Shown in pieces: positions 1 to 11,700 of a stretch of 64,000 bases of DNA. Below the pieces are notes generated by a model. It saw only the letters and a program-made list of their open reading frames with translations, was not told the DNA's origin and searched no databases. Both the position numbers and the translations under genes were made by a program. The stretch covers positions 21,855,875 to 21,919,874 of the forward strand of contig NC_133472.1 in assembly GCF_025370935.1 (NCBI RefSeq), given 5' to 3'. This stretch comes from Choristoneura fumiferana. Taxonomy: Eukaryota; Arthropoda; Insecta; Lepidoptera; Tortricidae. Within the stretch, counting starts at the first letter, position 1. Each line of letters begins with the position of its first letter.

Positions 1-166
1 AATTGTTCGACCTATGTACTTCTGTTTCATAGAAATTATGGAAAGTGTTCTAATTTCTCCGTAGTTTACTGAAATTAGCATTCAAGTGAATTTAAATGGC
101 TGCCAAAGATATATTACGCAATTTAGAAGCGTGTTGTGAATGAAGATCATAAAATAATATTTTCAG

Positions 167-289
167 GGATTGACAAAATATTTTGTAGGTGGTTTGGAGT
201 TAAAACCTGACTACGGTTACCGATATAAGATGTGGGTGGAATATATCCCTTGGCCTGGTAAAGGGTTAAAATTATTTTCTAAGGGTTGA
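167..289 (+). CDS. 3'-terminal coding exon of an unidentified gene entering from the left
   Basis: A polypyrimidine-TTTCAG acceptor at 161-166 is followed by 40 open codons in phase 0, ending in TGA at 287-289. An AATAAA signal lies 21 bases later at 310-315. The peptide is rich in aromatic residues (it contains YGYRYKMWVEYIPWP) and reads like a conserved protein terminus rather than chance AT-rich translation. I do not recognise the family. The rest of the gene lies outside the window. The acceptor, open frame, stop and poly(A) signal agree with each other, but the exon is short and the assignment rests on pattern only. Confidence 0.5.
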   Translation, partial: GLTKYFVGGLELKPDYGYRYKMWVEYIPWPGKGLKLFSKG

Positions 290-309
290 CATTGTATAGC
301 CTCAGATTA

Positions 310-315
310 AATAAA
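310..315 (+). terminator. Poly(A) signal AATAAA after the leftmost exon
   Basis: A canonical AATAAA sits 21 bases after the stop codon of the exon at 167-289. This supports that exon being the 3' end of a gene. Confidence 0.4.
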
Positions 316-403
316 AAAGTAACAGCTGCGTGTATAGCAGGGTTGACACACTATTGCATAATAACGTCCGTTATGACTTTTATGACAAAAAAAATTAGAC
401 TTA

Positions 404-545
404 GGGGCTGTTTCACCATCCATTGATTAGCGTTAACCGACGGTTAAATGTGATGCCGTCTCCCGTCTATTCGAACAAAACAAATAGAGACGGCATCACA
501 CCTAACCGCCAGTTAACACTAATCAATGGATGGTGAAACAGCCCC
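404..545. mobile_element. Foldback MITE, 142 bp, TTA target duplication
   Basis: The two arms are near-perfect inverted repeats over more than 30 bases, starting GGGGCTGTTTCACCATCC and ending in its complement. The element is bounded by TTA at 401-403 and 546-548. Long terminal inverted repeats plus a 3-bp TWA duplication fit a non-autonomous PIF/Harbinger element. It lies in the interval between the leftmost gene and ALG9. Confidence 0.8.
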
Positions 546-599
546 TTACTGTCTACTGATAGCATAATATGTTATGTATAAGTTAATTCATGTAATTAA

Positions 600-690
600 T
601 TTTAAAATTGCCGCGCCCCAACAGGGCATCATTTTTTTATAATTTTTTGTAAAAGGTGTTGCAATAAATAAATACTGAATACTGAATACT
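600..690 (+). repeat. LINE-type 3' tail fragment
   Basis: The segment carries a CGCCCCAACAGGGCATC hairpin motif and then an AT-rich tail ending in AATAAATAAATACTGAATACTG. An inverted copy of the same tail lies at about 32530-32630, so this is a dispersed repeat end, probably from a non-LTR retrotransposon. No coding sequence remains. Confidence 0.5.
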
Positions 691-951
691 GATTTTTTCC
701 TGAATCTACTGTTTTTTTTTTCAATTTTTTTTTACTGCTGTTACTGCTTTCAGATTTCATTTCACCTGGCAGCACTGATTGAAGTATATTGAAGGGTTAT
801 TTTGTTACAAACAAATGTTTTTTTTTACAGAATTAAATGTTTGTTAGTGTATAGGTGGCAGGTAGCGAATTGTTGAAAATCTCAAGCTGTTTTATAAATC
901 AAGTTTTCCTAATGCCATTATCAGTGCGGCAAAGAACTATACACAACAAAA

Positions 952-1009
952 ATGGCGCTAAAAGATCTACAAGTTTTAAAGGAAAGCGAGCATCTAAACC
1001 TAGCGAAGG
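952..1009 (+). other. Candidate 5' exon or upstream ORF of ALG9
   Basis: An ATG in good context (A at -3, G at +4) opens 19 codons and one base, followed by a GGTAACT donor at 1010. Its phase does not match the ALG9 frame of the exon at 2649. If spliced there, it would read in another frame and stop at TAA 2717-2719, just past the ALG9 ATG at 2710. It may be a leader exon with an upstream ORF, or a piece of a separate small gene. Other splice-like segments lie at 1109-1223 and 1621-1695. Between 690 and 950 I see only poly-T tracts and no gene. Confidence 0.25.
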
Positions 1010-1680
1010 GTAACTATGTTTACTTTTTATATTTACGCAATCGACGTTATTTAGTTTGATACTTTATAATTATCTATCTTTAGTCATAAAAAGTTTATAT
1101 CCCCACAGCTTTTATCCACTGCATTCCTTGGTATGCTTCTAATGTCTTTTAGTATAGGTGTCGGCAGGATAATTGAGTCCAATTATACAGCTACATTAAG
1201 TCACTGCGACTCAATGCAAAAAGGTAGCGTAGGGAATGAATTAAGTTCATGATTGCATGTATTTTTGTGTCTCTAATGTTTTGCCACAACCCATTGTTTC
1301 ACTAGGAAACACCATATTTCGTTCAATACGAAAATAACCATGTAGTATATGTTTTCTTACTCTCGGGAAATGCAGTTTAGTCAATATGTCAATATTGATA
1401 AAACAAGAGCCAGATGAACATGACAAGTGCCACATGATGAATGGGTTGGTAATGAACCAATGAATTAAGGAAAATCTGTTTACATACTCACATTTTCATT
1501 ATAAAATATTCATCTTTATAACAGCAAATAAATATGTTTAGTAAAATTGTGTATAAACATTATGTCAATGTATTTTCTCTTTAGTTTTTACGATTAATAC
1601 CTTTTTTGTCAATCTTACAGTTTTCTGTTGAACCTGCTATTAGTATGGAGAAAGAACACTTATTTCAAAATCCTACTACA

Positions 1681-1974
1681 GGGCCCAATTGCTTAACAAA
1701 TTACAAGCTAATAGTATTAGCGATTTTGTATTGAAATTCACTAATACTTCTTTCTTCTTAGTCGTTCACTCTTGACAGAGTGGTCGTGGTCATGCTTTGG
1801 TCGATCGATTCCTGTGCCACTGCTGTTGTCGCGACGCGTCGCCAAGTAGCCCGATGTCTGGCAGACATCACTAATACTATTTGCTTGTAATTTGTTATGT
1901 AGGCTGACATGATCACCTGGAGTGTTCAAAGCCTTAAAAAAAAAAAGAAAAAAAAAATTGTTATGCAATTGGGC
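1681..1974. mobile_element. Foldback element with GGGCCCAATTGC ends
   Basis: The ends are GGGCCCAATTGC at 1681 and its complement at 1963-1974. Inner arms at about 1693-1720 and 1871-1900 are also complementary. Part of a further copy lies near 30366-30430. No transposase is present, so this is a non-autonomous element. An open frame on the minus strand across it is a by-product. Confidence 0.5.
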
Positions 1975-2709
1975 CCAGATGGTGAATAATGTTTTTCCAT
2001 CATATTTTGTCAGATAGGTTTGTTTTTGTCTAGTTTTCTCAATTAGCTTAACTTCATTTAACTCCAGTAAGCTAGTTGAGAAAGCAAGATTAATAATTAA
2101 CTTTTCTGATAAAATAAGATGGCAAAACATTATTTACTACCATCTGTACCATGCCGCTGACATGTTGTGTGTATGACCTCAACTCTCCTGTCAATACCTA
2201 TATGTATTGTATGATGGATGACCTATACTTATTAGATGGATGTCACAACCTACATATGGCATAAATCAACTAGTTATTATGATTAAAACTGCATGAAGCC
2301 TATTTTAGTTATACATTGGCATTGGTTTGACCTCATGATACCTATTACTCCACCCCCATTCCTTAGGCCTATATTTAGCATTTCCATTGCCAAACGATTT
2401 GTGTGATAAAGATTGATGGTATATAATATACTCCTGGGTCCTTGCATACTTTATAAAGTACAAATTATTCATTGAATAAAGAATTCTAAGAATTTTGAAA
2501 TAATATCCAAAATAACAAAGTAGGTCAACCACTTCTAGGTCTGAAGCACAAAGTTTGTTAAAAACGTCAGGACTCAGAAGGATATATGATGCCTATGATT
2601 AACTATCAAGCATTTGACATGCAGTTGACTGGAGTATATATTTTTCAGCGAGTTCCTTGTCACAAGTGCTCCTTCTGATTTACGGAGCATTGCATACCCA
2701 GGTGGAGCA

Positions 2710-5700
2710 ATGGCTTTAATATTGCTACTTGTTGCCCGGCTACTGTCGGCATATTATGGGCACATCGCTGATTGTGATGAGGCTTACAATTATTGGGAAC
2801 CATTGCATTATTTGGGTAAGTTAATATCGAAAATGAATTACTTAATTTAATTTTACGCGATGACCTTGTCTATGGCAGTAAACATATGTATTTTTGTGTA
2901 TGGGATAAAACACTGATTAGAAATTTGCATATAGGAGTAGATGCATTAAAGCAATTTAATGATCTTTAAAAGGGAATTAAGATATATTCATACAGTGTCT
3001 TAGGTAGGAGTGACATAGGCTATTTTTTATCCCGGAAAAATGCACAGTTCCCGAGGAAACAGCGCGCGATAACCGAATTCTACGCGGGCGAAGCCGTGGG
3101 CAAAAGCTAGTATGAGATATGACTGTCAATTAAAAGGAGTATTCAAAATACAGTGTGTTATTTGCCCAGACTACTATTAAGCACAACTGATTATCTTTGG
3201 TATTATGAAGTGAACTGTTATACACACAAAAAATACAAGTCATAGTAATGGAAAAAGTAGAATAGAAATTTTGCACTTGAATATCTGGAAAACAAAAACT
3301 ATTTTTTGTGGTTTAAAGGAGTAATTTTTAGTACTGATTGAAAGTACTGAAAATTTGCTAAAATATTATTATCTACTAACATACAAGTTTTCTTGCTTAA
3401 CCTGCATTGTTGGTTTGTGTAAATGAGCAACCATTATATATCATTTTTTTTTCAGTATATGGCAATGGCTTACAAACATGGGAATACAGTCCAGTCTATG
3501 CTATCCGATCATACATGCCCTTGTGGTTGTTTGCTGTACCTGCCAAAATTCTTGCACTGATAATGAATCCGGTGACAATATTTTATGCAATAAGAACATT
3601 GCTGGCAGTTCTGACAGCCGTGGCAGAATTTATGTTTTACAAGTATGAGTTTTCTCTGGTTCTGATAGTGTTAAAATTACAATTAAAATAATAGTCAGTA
3701 AAATTTAAAACTACAACCCATTTACCTTGCTCCTCCGCTACCACACTTATGCTTTGTTTAGATCATTGATTGATATAGACTTCTACAAAGTAATGCCTGA
3801 TTCAATCAATAGCTAAAATTGTGTTAAGATGTTAAGTTTGCTTTGTATTGCATTGTTATTTAAATGAGACTCAGTGGTGGATTAGCAGTGGGGCAGAACG
3901 TCCCGTGCATCCAGACTTGGGGGCCTCCAAATGTCCACAAGTTCTCTTGATAAAGTCCTTATTCTTGAACATGGCTAAAAATATGTTTAGTACATCAACT
4001 TCTAATATTGGGGGTCTCATTCAGCTTTGCCACCCCAGGCCCCAAACAGTCAAACTTAGTCTGTCACTGACTGATGAGACACAGTTTGATGTCAAAAAAG
4101 TGAAATTTTATTAGCATTGTGTTTACTACTTGACAGGTTTTTTTTTGCATTTATGGTTATTTTTTAGAGCAGTGTGTCATGAATTTGGTGTGAACGTAGG
4201 CCGCATATGGCTGTGCCTTACACTACCGGCGGCAGGCTGTTTCGCGAGCAGCGCGGCCCTGTTGCCATCGGCGTGGAGCTCTGCGCTCTGCTCGGCTGCT
4301 TTGGCGTGCTGGTGGCGACGGCGTTACCCCGCAGCAATATTGTTCACAGCATCTACCGCATTACTTAGTAAGTTTGCTATAGTAAATAGTAGATTGTACA
4401 ACAAGAACATAAAATTAGTCATTTTGGTGGAGACATTGAAATAGCCACCCGTGCCTATATAGATATCCGATAGACACTACACGTCGAGGGGAAAATGGGT
4501 TTAATGCTAGAGTTTTACACTGCTTTTCACTTCGATTGCGAGAAGATGAACTAGAAACCGTGGAAACAATTTTATTGTTCACTTACTGGGTACCCTTTAT
4601 TTTGCATGCACTGTATATTTTTTTAATAATATTAATTTATATAAAACTAAAAATCAATCAAAATAAATCAATAAAACTAAAAATGTATAATTACATAGCA
4701 ATGCATAAAAAATAAAAGGTAAGTGAACAATGGTTTCCAATGTTGCTATTTAGTTTCCTTCCTTTTTGAAAAGAAAACTCGAGCATTAAACCCATTTTCC
4801 CCTCGACGTGTATATCCACCGTCTTGTTTCATGCTCTTGTTGTACGGTCAAGGACTTTAATTCATGAGCCACCATGGAACCTTTTCACAGTAATGGTCAT
4901 AGTGACATCGCATTAATTAACAAGGAAAATCGTAATGACTTTTCCTTTGAAAAGTTTCCATGGTGACGTATGAATTAAAGTCCTTGACCTTACGATCTAC
5001 TATTAACTGAATTTATTTCTGAATTCCCCCACCGCGGCTTCGCTCGTATTAACCAGTACTAGATTTGAATATAAATCTTAGGTCTTCGTCACGTAGTCAT
5101 TATCTCCTTCGGGAAATCTCGCGATTTGTCTAGACTATACCTATTCAAAACTCAAATTGTCGCGCGCAGCTTGAGCGATTTCACTTTCTTCTTGCAAAAA
5201 ATGTTTTAAAACTATGTTTATATGAATTACTACGTGACAACTAGTAGGGTGTGTGTATTGCATTGGGAGGGTTATTGCCAAATATTACGCGGGAACAGGT
5301 TAAAAGTTTATAAAAAGTAGGTCACATACTATTGGATCGTTTGCTAAGTTACAAACTAACATAAACTTGTACACTAGCACGCACACACTCATTGAGAGAC
5401 CCCCCCCATTAGAGTCTTTCGAGTGTAGTCGTCCTGCCAGCGTCGACGCGACGCCAGCGCTGGCCAGCTGCCGAACGCCGAACGGCTTGTGCAGCGCTGG
5501 CGTCGCGTCGCGCGAATCAGTATACTTGTTCGAAAAAAAACGCGGACGCTGGCACGACGACGACGCTCGAAAGACTAGTGGGGGGGTCTTTAAATATCCC
5601 ATTTATCATACTGGTAAGACTTCTACGCACCCATCGCGAATGTATTACGGGGATCATTGCTTTTGCCTTTCCATGGATAGACCTTATATTACCAACAAAG

Positions 5701-8700
5701 TATTTATTAAAATATTTTTGCAGGTTGGCCTTTTACTGCTCTTATTGGCTTACCAATTGCAATAGACATGCTTATAATGAAGAGACAATTTAAGGCATTC
5801 TTTAAATGGTCATTTATATCACTTTTGATTGTACTGCTTCCTACTATAGCTGTTGACTCATGGCATTACGGAAGACTGGTAGTAGCACCTTGGAATATAA
5901 TTGCCTACAATATATTTACCGAGCATGGCCCAGATTTATATGGAGTTGAACCTTGGACTTACTATTTTGTGAATGGATTCCTTAATTTCAATATTGTTTG
6001 GGTGAGTACTGTTTATGAAACTTGTATCTTGTACTGTTTGGATCATTAATAAACCTGCCTTAAAATAAGTTTGATTCATTGGTTTTACATATTCCTTAGT
6101 TTTTTTTTTACCTGATAATATCTATTGACATAGTTACATATTGATTGTGTAATTATTTGCAATAAATAAATAACTTTTCCAGGTGTTAGCGCTATCCTGC
6201 CCTCTGCTACTAATTGCTTGCACTGCTATTTCCACCCGTACTACGGCTCGCGCTCCTTTTTGTTCTCCCTATTGGTTGGGACTGATGCCGCTTGCTTTGT
6301 GGCTGACTGTGTTTATGCTGCAACCTCATAAAGAAGAAAGGTTTGTAATGCGTTATAATGTCTCCCGTTTTTGCATTTACTGTTTTCCTTCCCTTTTATT
6401 AATTTACTGTCATTCAGTAGAAATGGATAGTTGTTCACATGAATTGATTATTTTTAATTCAGAACAAAACTAATACTGTTTAAAGATGGTGAAAAATATT
6501 TACACGTAATTTATTTTAGTTGTAAATTAAATGAGCTTTAGTGAAGTTTGCCTGTTATAAATTAGGAGCTAAATGAATTATAGCTCCAGCGATTCTATCG
6601 ATGATTCCGCCAATGTGTTGAAAAAGACACTACCGCTTGGCCGTTAGTAGTCAATTGCATAGATATCGACATGGCCAAAGTTACAAAAATATGACCTTAA
6701 TGTTAAGTGCATAAAGTCGTGTAGGTGTACATATTTTTGTAACTTTGGCCGTGTCGATATGGGTCCATATTAATTCGCATAAATAAATAGGCATAACGAT
6801 AACTTGACATAAATTTAATGAGCATATCAATTACTTTGTATAAGTATTAAATAGTATAAACACAAAATAATTATTTTGATTGTCCATATTGTTTTATTTA
6901 CTCAATTAGTTCTTAGAAGTGAACTACTATGTGAAAATATCTATTATCAGGCTGTTATAAAAAATACCTACTCGTAACATCAAAGGCTAAGGCGCTTTAG
7001 CTTTAGCCTTCTGAACCTAACCGAGTCTGTTTTTCCCTAACCAAGCTAATTCACTTGCTTGATAAATTTTGCGAATTATACTTAATAATGATTATGCGTA
7101 TTTCGATTATGCGAATTCATTATTATGCTAAATAAGTTGTATGCTTTTTTATAACTGCACGTTCAATGTTATGCACAATTATGTTATGCCAAATCTGTTA
7201 TGCGAATTTATATTAGGACAATTAAATGTTATGTGAAATAAAGGGCACCCTGTCGATATCTTCGCTTGCACTTGACTTTACGGTAGCTTCGGCTTCGGTG
7301 TTCGGTACTCGGAAGAGAACCTAAAATAAACAACACAAACTTAAGACAATTTACAAGATTCCATTATGTCAATTTTCAGGATGGACAGTTTTTCTTATTG
7401 ATGTTGATGTTTTTCACACTGTACTTTTTCTGCTTTTATCTATCTTAATAATTTCGTCAAGGGGTACGGTAGACTCGAACGAAATGCACATCAAATTGAA
7501 CAGCGTAAAAAATTAGTCAATCCGAGTCGACAACTTGTAGGCGTAAAATTCGGATTATCGAGTATTTTCAATATAAACTTGAATAAATGACTAAGTATAT
7601 AATGGCGTTGCGAAGTAAACATGTCAAAGTCATCACATCAAAGTGGCGTTAGTGTCACAGGTTTGCATTTCGTTCTCCATTGTGACCTTTTAAGGGCCCC
7701 ACACACGGTACGATTCATCGATTTTCATCAGATCGATCGTACAGACGAATGGGGCCCTTTAGGTCTAATTTCTTTGATTATGAGACAGAGACATCATATG
7801 AAGTCGGTCCCAAAGTTCTGTCACTGGCACATTATTTTTAAATTTAGTACATGATTTTAAGAAAATTTGATTGAATTCCATTTTTGAATGTTTGACAATT
7901 ATTTTAAAACAATAGACAGTCATTCGCTGCAATTTATCACGATGGAGTGGACATTGAAAGAAAACCGAATAGCTGTTTTAGCATTGCACCGCTGTGGGCA
8001 CTCGCCAAGTACCATTTTCAAGTTGCTCAAAAATTTAAATATAACGCTTAGGTTTGTGGACCGTACTATTGATAGGTACAATGAAGTCTCCAGTGTTGAG
8101 GACAAGAAAAGAATTGGCCGGCCTCGCTCCGTACGAACACCAGCAGTGATCAAAGCGATCAAGGCGCGCATAGCAAGAAATCCTGTCCGAAAACAGAAGT
8201 TGATGGCATTGCAGATGGGTGTCAGTAGAAAAACCGTCAAAAAGGTTTTAAACGAAGATCTTAGTCTACGAGCATACAAAAAATAGAGTGGGCACTTACT
8301 TAATGTCCGTCTAAAAACAATAAAGCTTAAAAGATCCCGGAAGTTGTTAAAGCGGTACGCGAAAAATAGACACCGTGATATCCTCTTTACAGACGAGAAG
8401 GTTTTCGATATTGAAGAGAAGTACAATACCTAAACAGAATGATAGAGTGTACGCTAGGAGCTCTGAAGAGTACCTATTCTCTGATCTTATTACGGGCCAA
8501 CTGAGGTTCATTTTTGCGAAAAAGGGGTCAAAATCAGTGCGAAAGTGTACCAAGAGACGGTTTTGGATAAGCGTGTCAAAGATCTACCCAACACGCTATT
8601 TTCAGGACATAATTTTGTGTTCCAGCAGGACTCTGCGCCAGTACCTACACAAAGCCAAGACCACTCAAGCCTGGTTTGACCGTCAAAAAATCGACTTTAT

Positions 8701-11700
8701 AAGACACGAAGATTGGCCTTCCTCCAGTCCGGACCTTAATCCTCTGGACTATAAAATTTGGCAGGTCTTAAAGGGGAAGGTCTGTGCTGAACCCCATAAA
8801 AATTTGGAGAGCCTGAAGTCATCTTTAAGAAAAGCAGTCGCTGAAATAGACATGAAAATGGTGCGTGCTGCGATAGACGACTGGCTGCGCCGATTAAGGG
8901 CCTGTATTAAAAACAAAGGACGTCATTTTGAATATTTTTAAGTAATTTTAATTCTTTATTAAATGTACTTTAAATTGGTATATAATTTATTAAAAACTGG
9001 TTGGTACTTTTGTTTTAATCATTATTTTCATTTGTGACAGAACTTTGGGATCGACTACGTAGATATTTGGGCAAATAAGATTTAGGAGAAATATCTACTG
9101 GTGAAATATCGATATGTAGGTTAGCCGTTAAATTGTTTGTGATAATAATTAAGGCTGGGAATATACGTCAGATTTTTCGATAAGTACGACAGTCTTTACT
9201 GGCAAAAAAAATTTTCAAACATATTATTATTACGAGTCTACATTTTACCCAAGCGAAGCCGGGTTTTCATCTAGTATATATATATTAATAATTTCGTCAA
9301 GGGGTACGGTAGACTCGAACGAAATGCACATCAAATTGAAGAGCGTAAAAAATTAGTCAATCAGAGTCGACAACTTGTAGGCGGAAAATTCGAATTATCG
9401 AGTATTTTCAATATAAACTTGAATAAATTACTAACCCCCTTATTCATAAAACTTAACAAGCCTATGTTTACTAACAAATGCTTTGTCCCTTTCTAACAAA
9501 TACAAATGTCGAAGTGACAGATAAGGACAAACGAATTTTAGCGGTATTTTAACTAAAATAGGTTTGATTGTCGTTTATGAATAAGGGGGTAAGTATATAA
9601 TGGCGTTGCGAAGTAAACATGTCAAAGTCATCACAGCAAAGTGGCGTTAGTGTCACGTCATCACGTGTCACAGGTGTCGGTTTGCATTTCATTCACCATT
9701 GTGACTTCTTAAAGGCCCCACACACGGTTCGATTCGTCGATTTTCATCAGATCGATCGTACAGACGAATCGTACCGTATATGGGATCATTTAGGTCTAAT
9801 TTCTTTGATTATGAGACAGAGACATCATAGTTATTTGGGCAAATAAGATTTAGGAGAAATATCTACTAAGTAGTGAAATACCGATACGTAGGTTAGCTGT
9901 GAAAGTACGTTTGTGATAATATTAAGGCTGGGAATATACGTCAGATTTTTCGATAAGTACGACAGTCTTTACACTGGCAATTTTTTTTTTCAAACATATT
10001 ATTGAGTCTACATTTTACCCGAGCGAAGCCGGTTTTTCGTCTAGTGTATTTTTAATTTCGAGTTGTCGATTTTCTGTTTGTACTCAATGACAGTCAATTT
10101 CTTTATATTAATGTTGCAAACTGGGCTACTTGTGGCTATGACTACTTGCTACCATTGCCTAGCGGATTAGTATAAGGCTGCGTTTCCACCAGAGATGTGC
10201 GAGGATGTGTTGCGTGGAATGTGTTTTTCATGAACCAGTAGAAACGCTTCATTTACCTATCCTCGCACAGCACATCTTTGGTGGAAACAGCTGAGCGGAG
10301 CGAGAGCTAGGCGAAGTAAATGAAGCGTTTCTATTGGTTCGCTAAAAACACATTCCTCGCAACACATCCTCGCACATCTCTGGTGGAAATGGAGCCTAAG
10401 GCGAGACTGGTCTGATAAGTGAACACTCTCATAACTAAAATGCACAAACAATGTCGCCCGCAATATGTGACAGCTACTAGTCCCTATCGCACCAGTCGCC
10501 CTAATTTGTTTAAGATCTTAAATAATTTAATCGTGTCTTTAAAAAAATACACTTTAAAACCTGACTGTTTTATTTTTAGATTTTTATATCCAGTTTACAA
10601 CATGATTGTCTTAGCTGGGGCTATTGGGTTAGATTGCCTACAGAAGATGACCTTCGCTGTCGGCACCGAGTTGTTCAGGTGGCGTAGAGAAAGAGAGAAG
10701 CTGCACTATTTGGTTTACACTGGCCCGCTCATGGTTATGTGTGTCATGGTAGCAGGACTTGTCAGTAAGTAATTTTACTTGATTGGGTCGATCAACTTTT
10801 CCCTGTACCGCGTTGCCATGGTTACGGCCCTTGGACAACTCTTTAAAACCATGAGTTTCTCCATGTTTTCTGTGGTTATAATTCATAGAGCGTCCATTTT
10901 TGTCGTAGTTATAAGCCCATTATTTAATGGACAATCTCCTAAACACATCATATATCATAACATAACAGCATAGCACATATCATAGCATATATCATAACAG
11001 TTCCATAGCATTTTAAGAAACTCTGTCACTGTTGTCTCTTGGACAACAGGACATAATAACAAACAAGAAAAAGTTGATCGACCCAATTGCTAATATTAAG
11101 TTTGACGCCAATGTCTGGCTGTCCGTGGCGTCGTAGCTCTGAAACGGTTGGACCGATTTCTATGCGGTTTTTACAAGATTTTATTTAGTTTCACATGTCC
11201 CGTTGTCTGTCTGTAGTCAAATGGCTTGCTTATGTAAATTACGTGACAATACAATATTCTGGTAATGACATTCTGGTAGTCCGGTCAGGATCGTCTCCGA
11301 ACGACGGAACTCTTCAACGGTTAATGGCATCGACATGAAATTTGGTATGCAAATGTAGTGTGGGTGACAAAGCAAAGTCGACACAAAGTATAGTCAGCAA
11401 AAAAAAGCTTGTATTATTTTTAACGTAAAAGCGAGATTCTTTGAGGTAGTTCTTAGCCATATTTGATAAAAATCGGTTAAGCCGTTTTATAGATATTGAA
11501 CTTTGAAGTGTCACGGTTTTCAACTTTTCTAAGTTGGTTAGGTTATTAACCTTATATTCTATAGTTGCACTTTCTTAGGATATACATTAGCCAATATTAT
11601 TATGGATATACACTTATCAAAGTGCCTAGGGATATTTTTTATCCCTAGACAGTTTTGAATACTTACCTATTTCAATATAGGCACATATTACTACTGATAA

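Larger units (their letters stand above)
7442..10050 (+). repeat. Tandem dimer of a Helitron-like repeat
   Basis: Two copies start at about 7447 and 9289 with TTAATAATTTCGTCAAGGGG. Both end in ACCC-AGCGAAGCC-GGGT-type hairpins followed by TTTCATCTAGT or TTTCGTCTAGT, at about 9280 and 10045. Hairpin plus CTAG-T fits a Helitron-like 3' end. Copy 1 is split by a maT element and copy 2 by a small MITE, and each copy keeps the empty site of the other's insertion. Short open frames beginning MSKSS at 7621 and 9619 are parallel non-coding parts of the repeat. Confidence 0.7.

Noticed and set aside
1741..2130. 129-codon minus-strand ORF
   Set aside because: It spans a foldback element and a poly-A/T tract (poly-Phe) and has no protein-like domains.
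3848..4114. 88-codon ORF in ALG9 intron 2
   Set aside because: It lies in an intron between matching ALG9 exons, has no splice signals of its own and reads as repeat-like sequence.
5300..5765. Open frames of 100-132 codons on both strands
   Set aside because: They cross a GC-rich foldback element, and the plus-strand frame runs into ALG9 exon 4 from the intron in the wrong frame.
7920..8426. 168-codon minus-strand ORF
   Set aside because: It is antisense to the maT transposase remnant.
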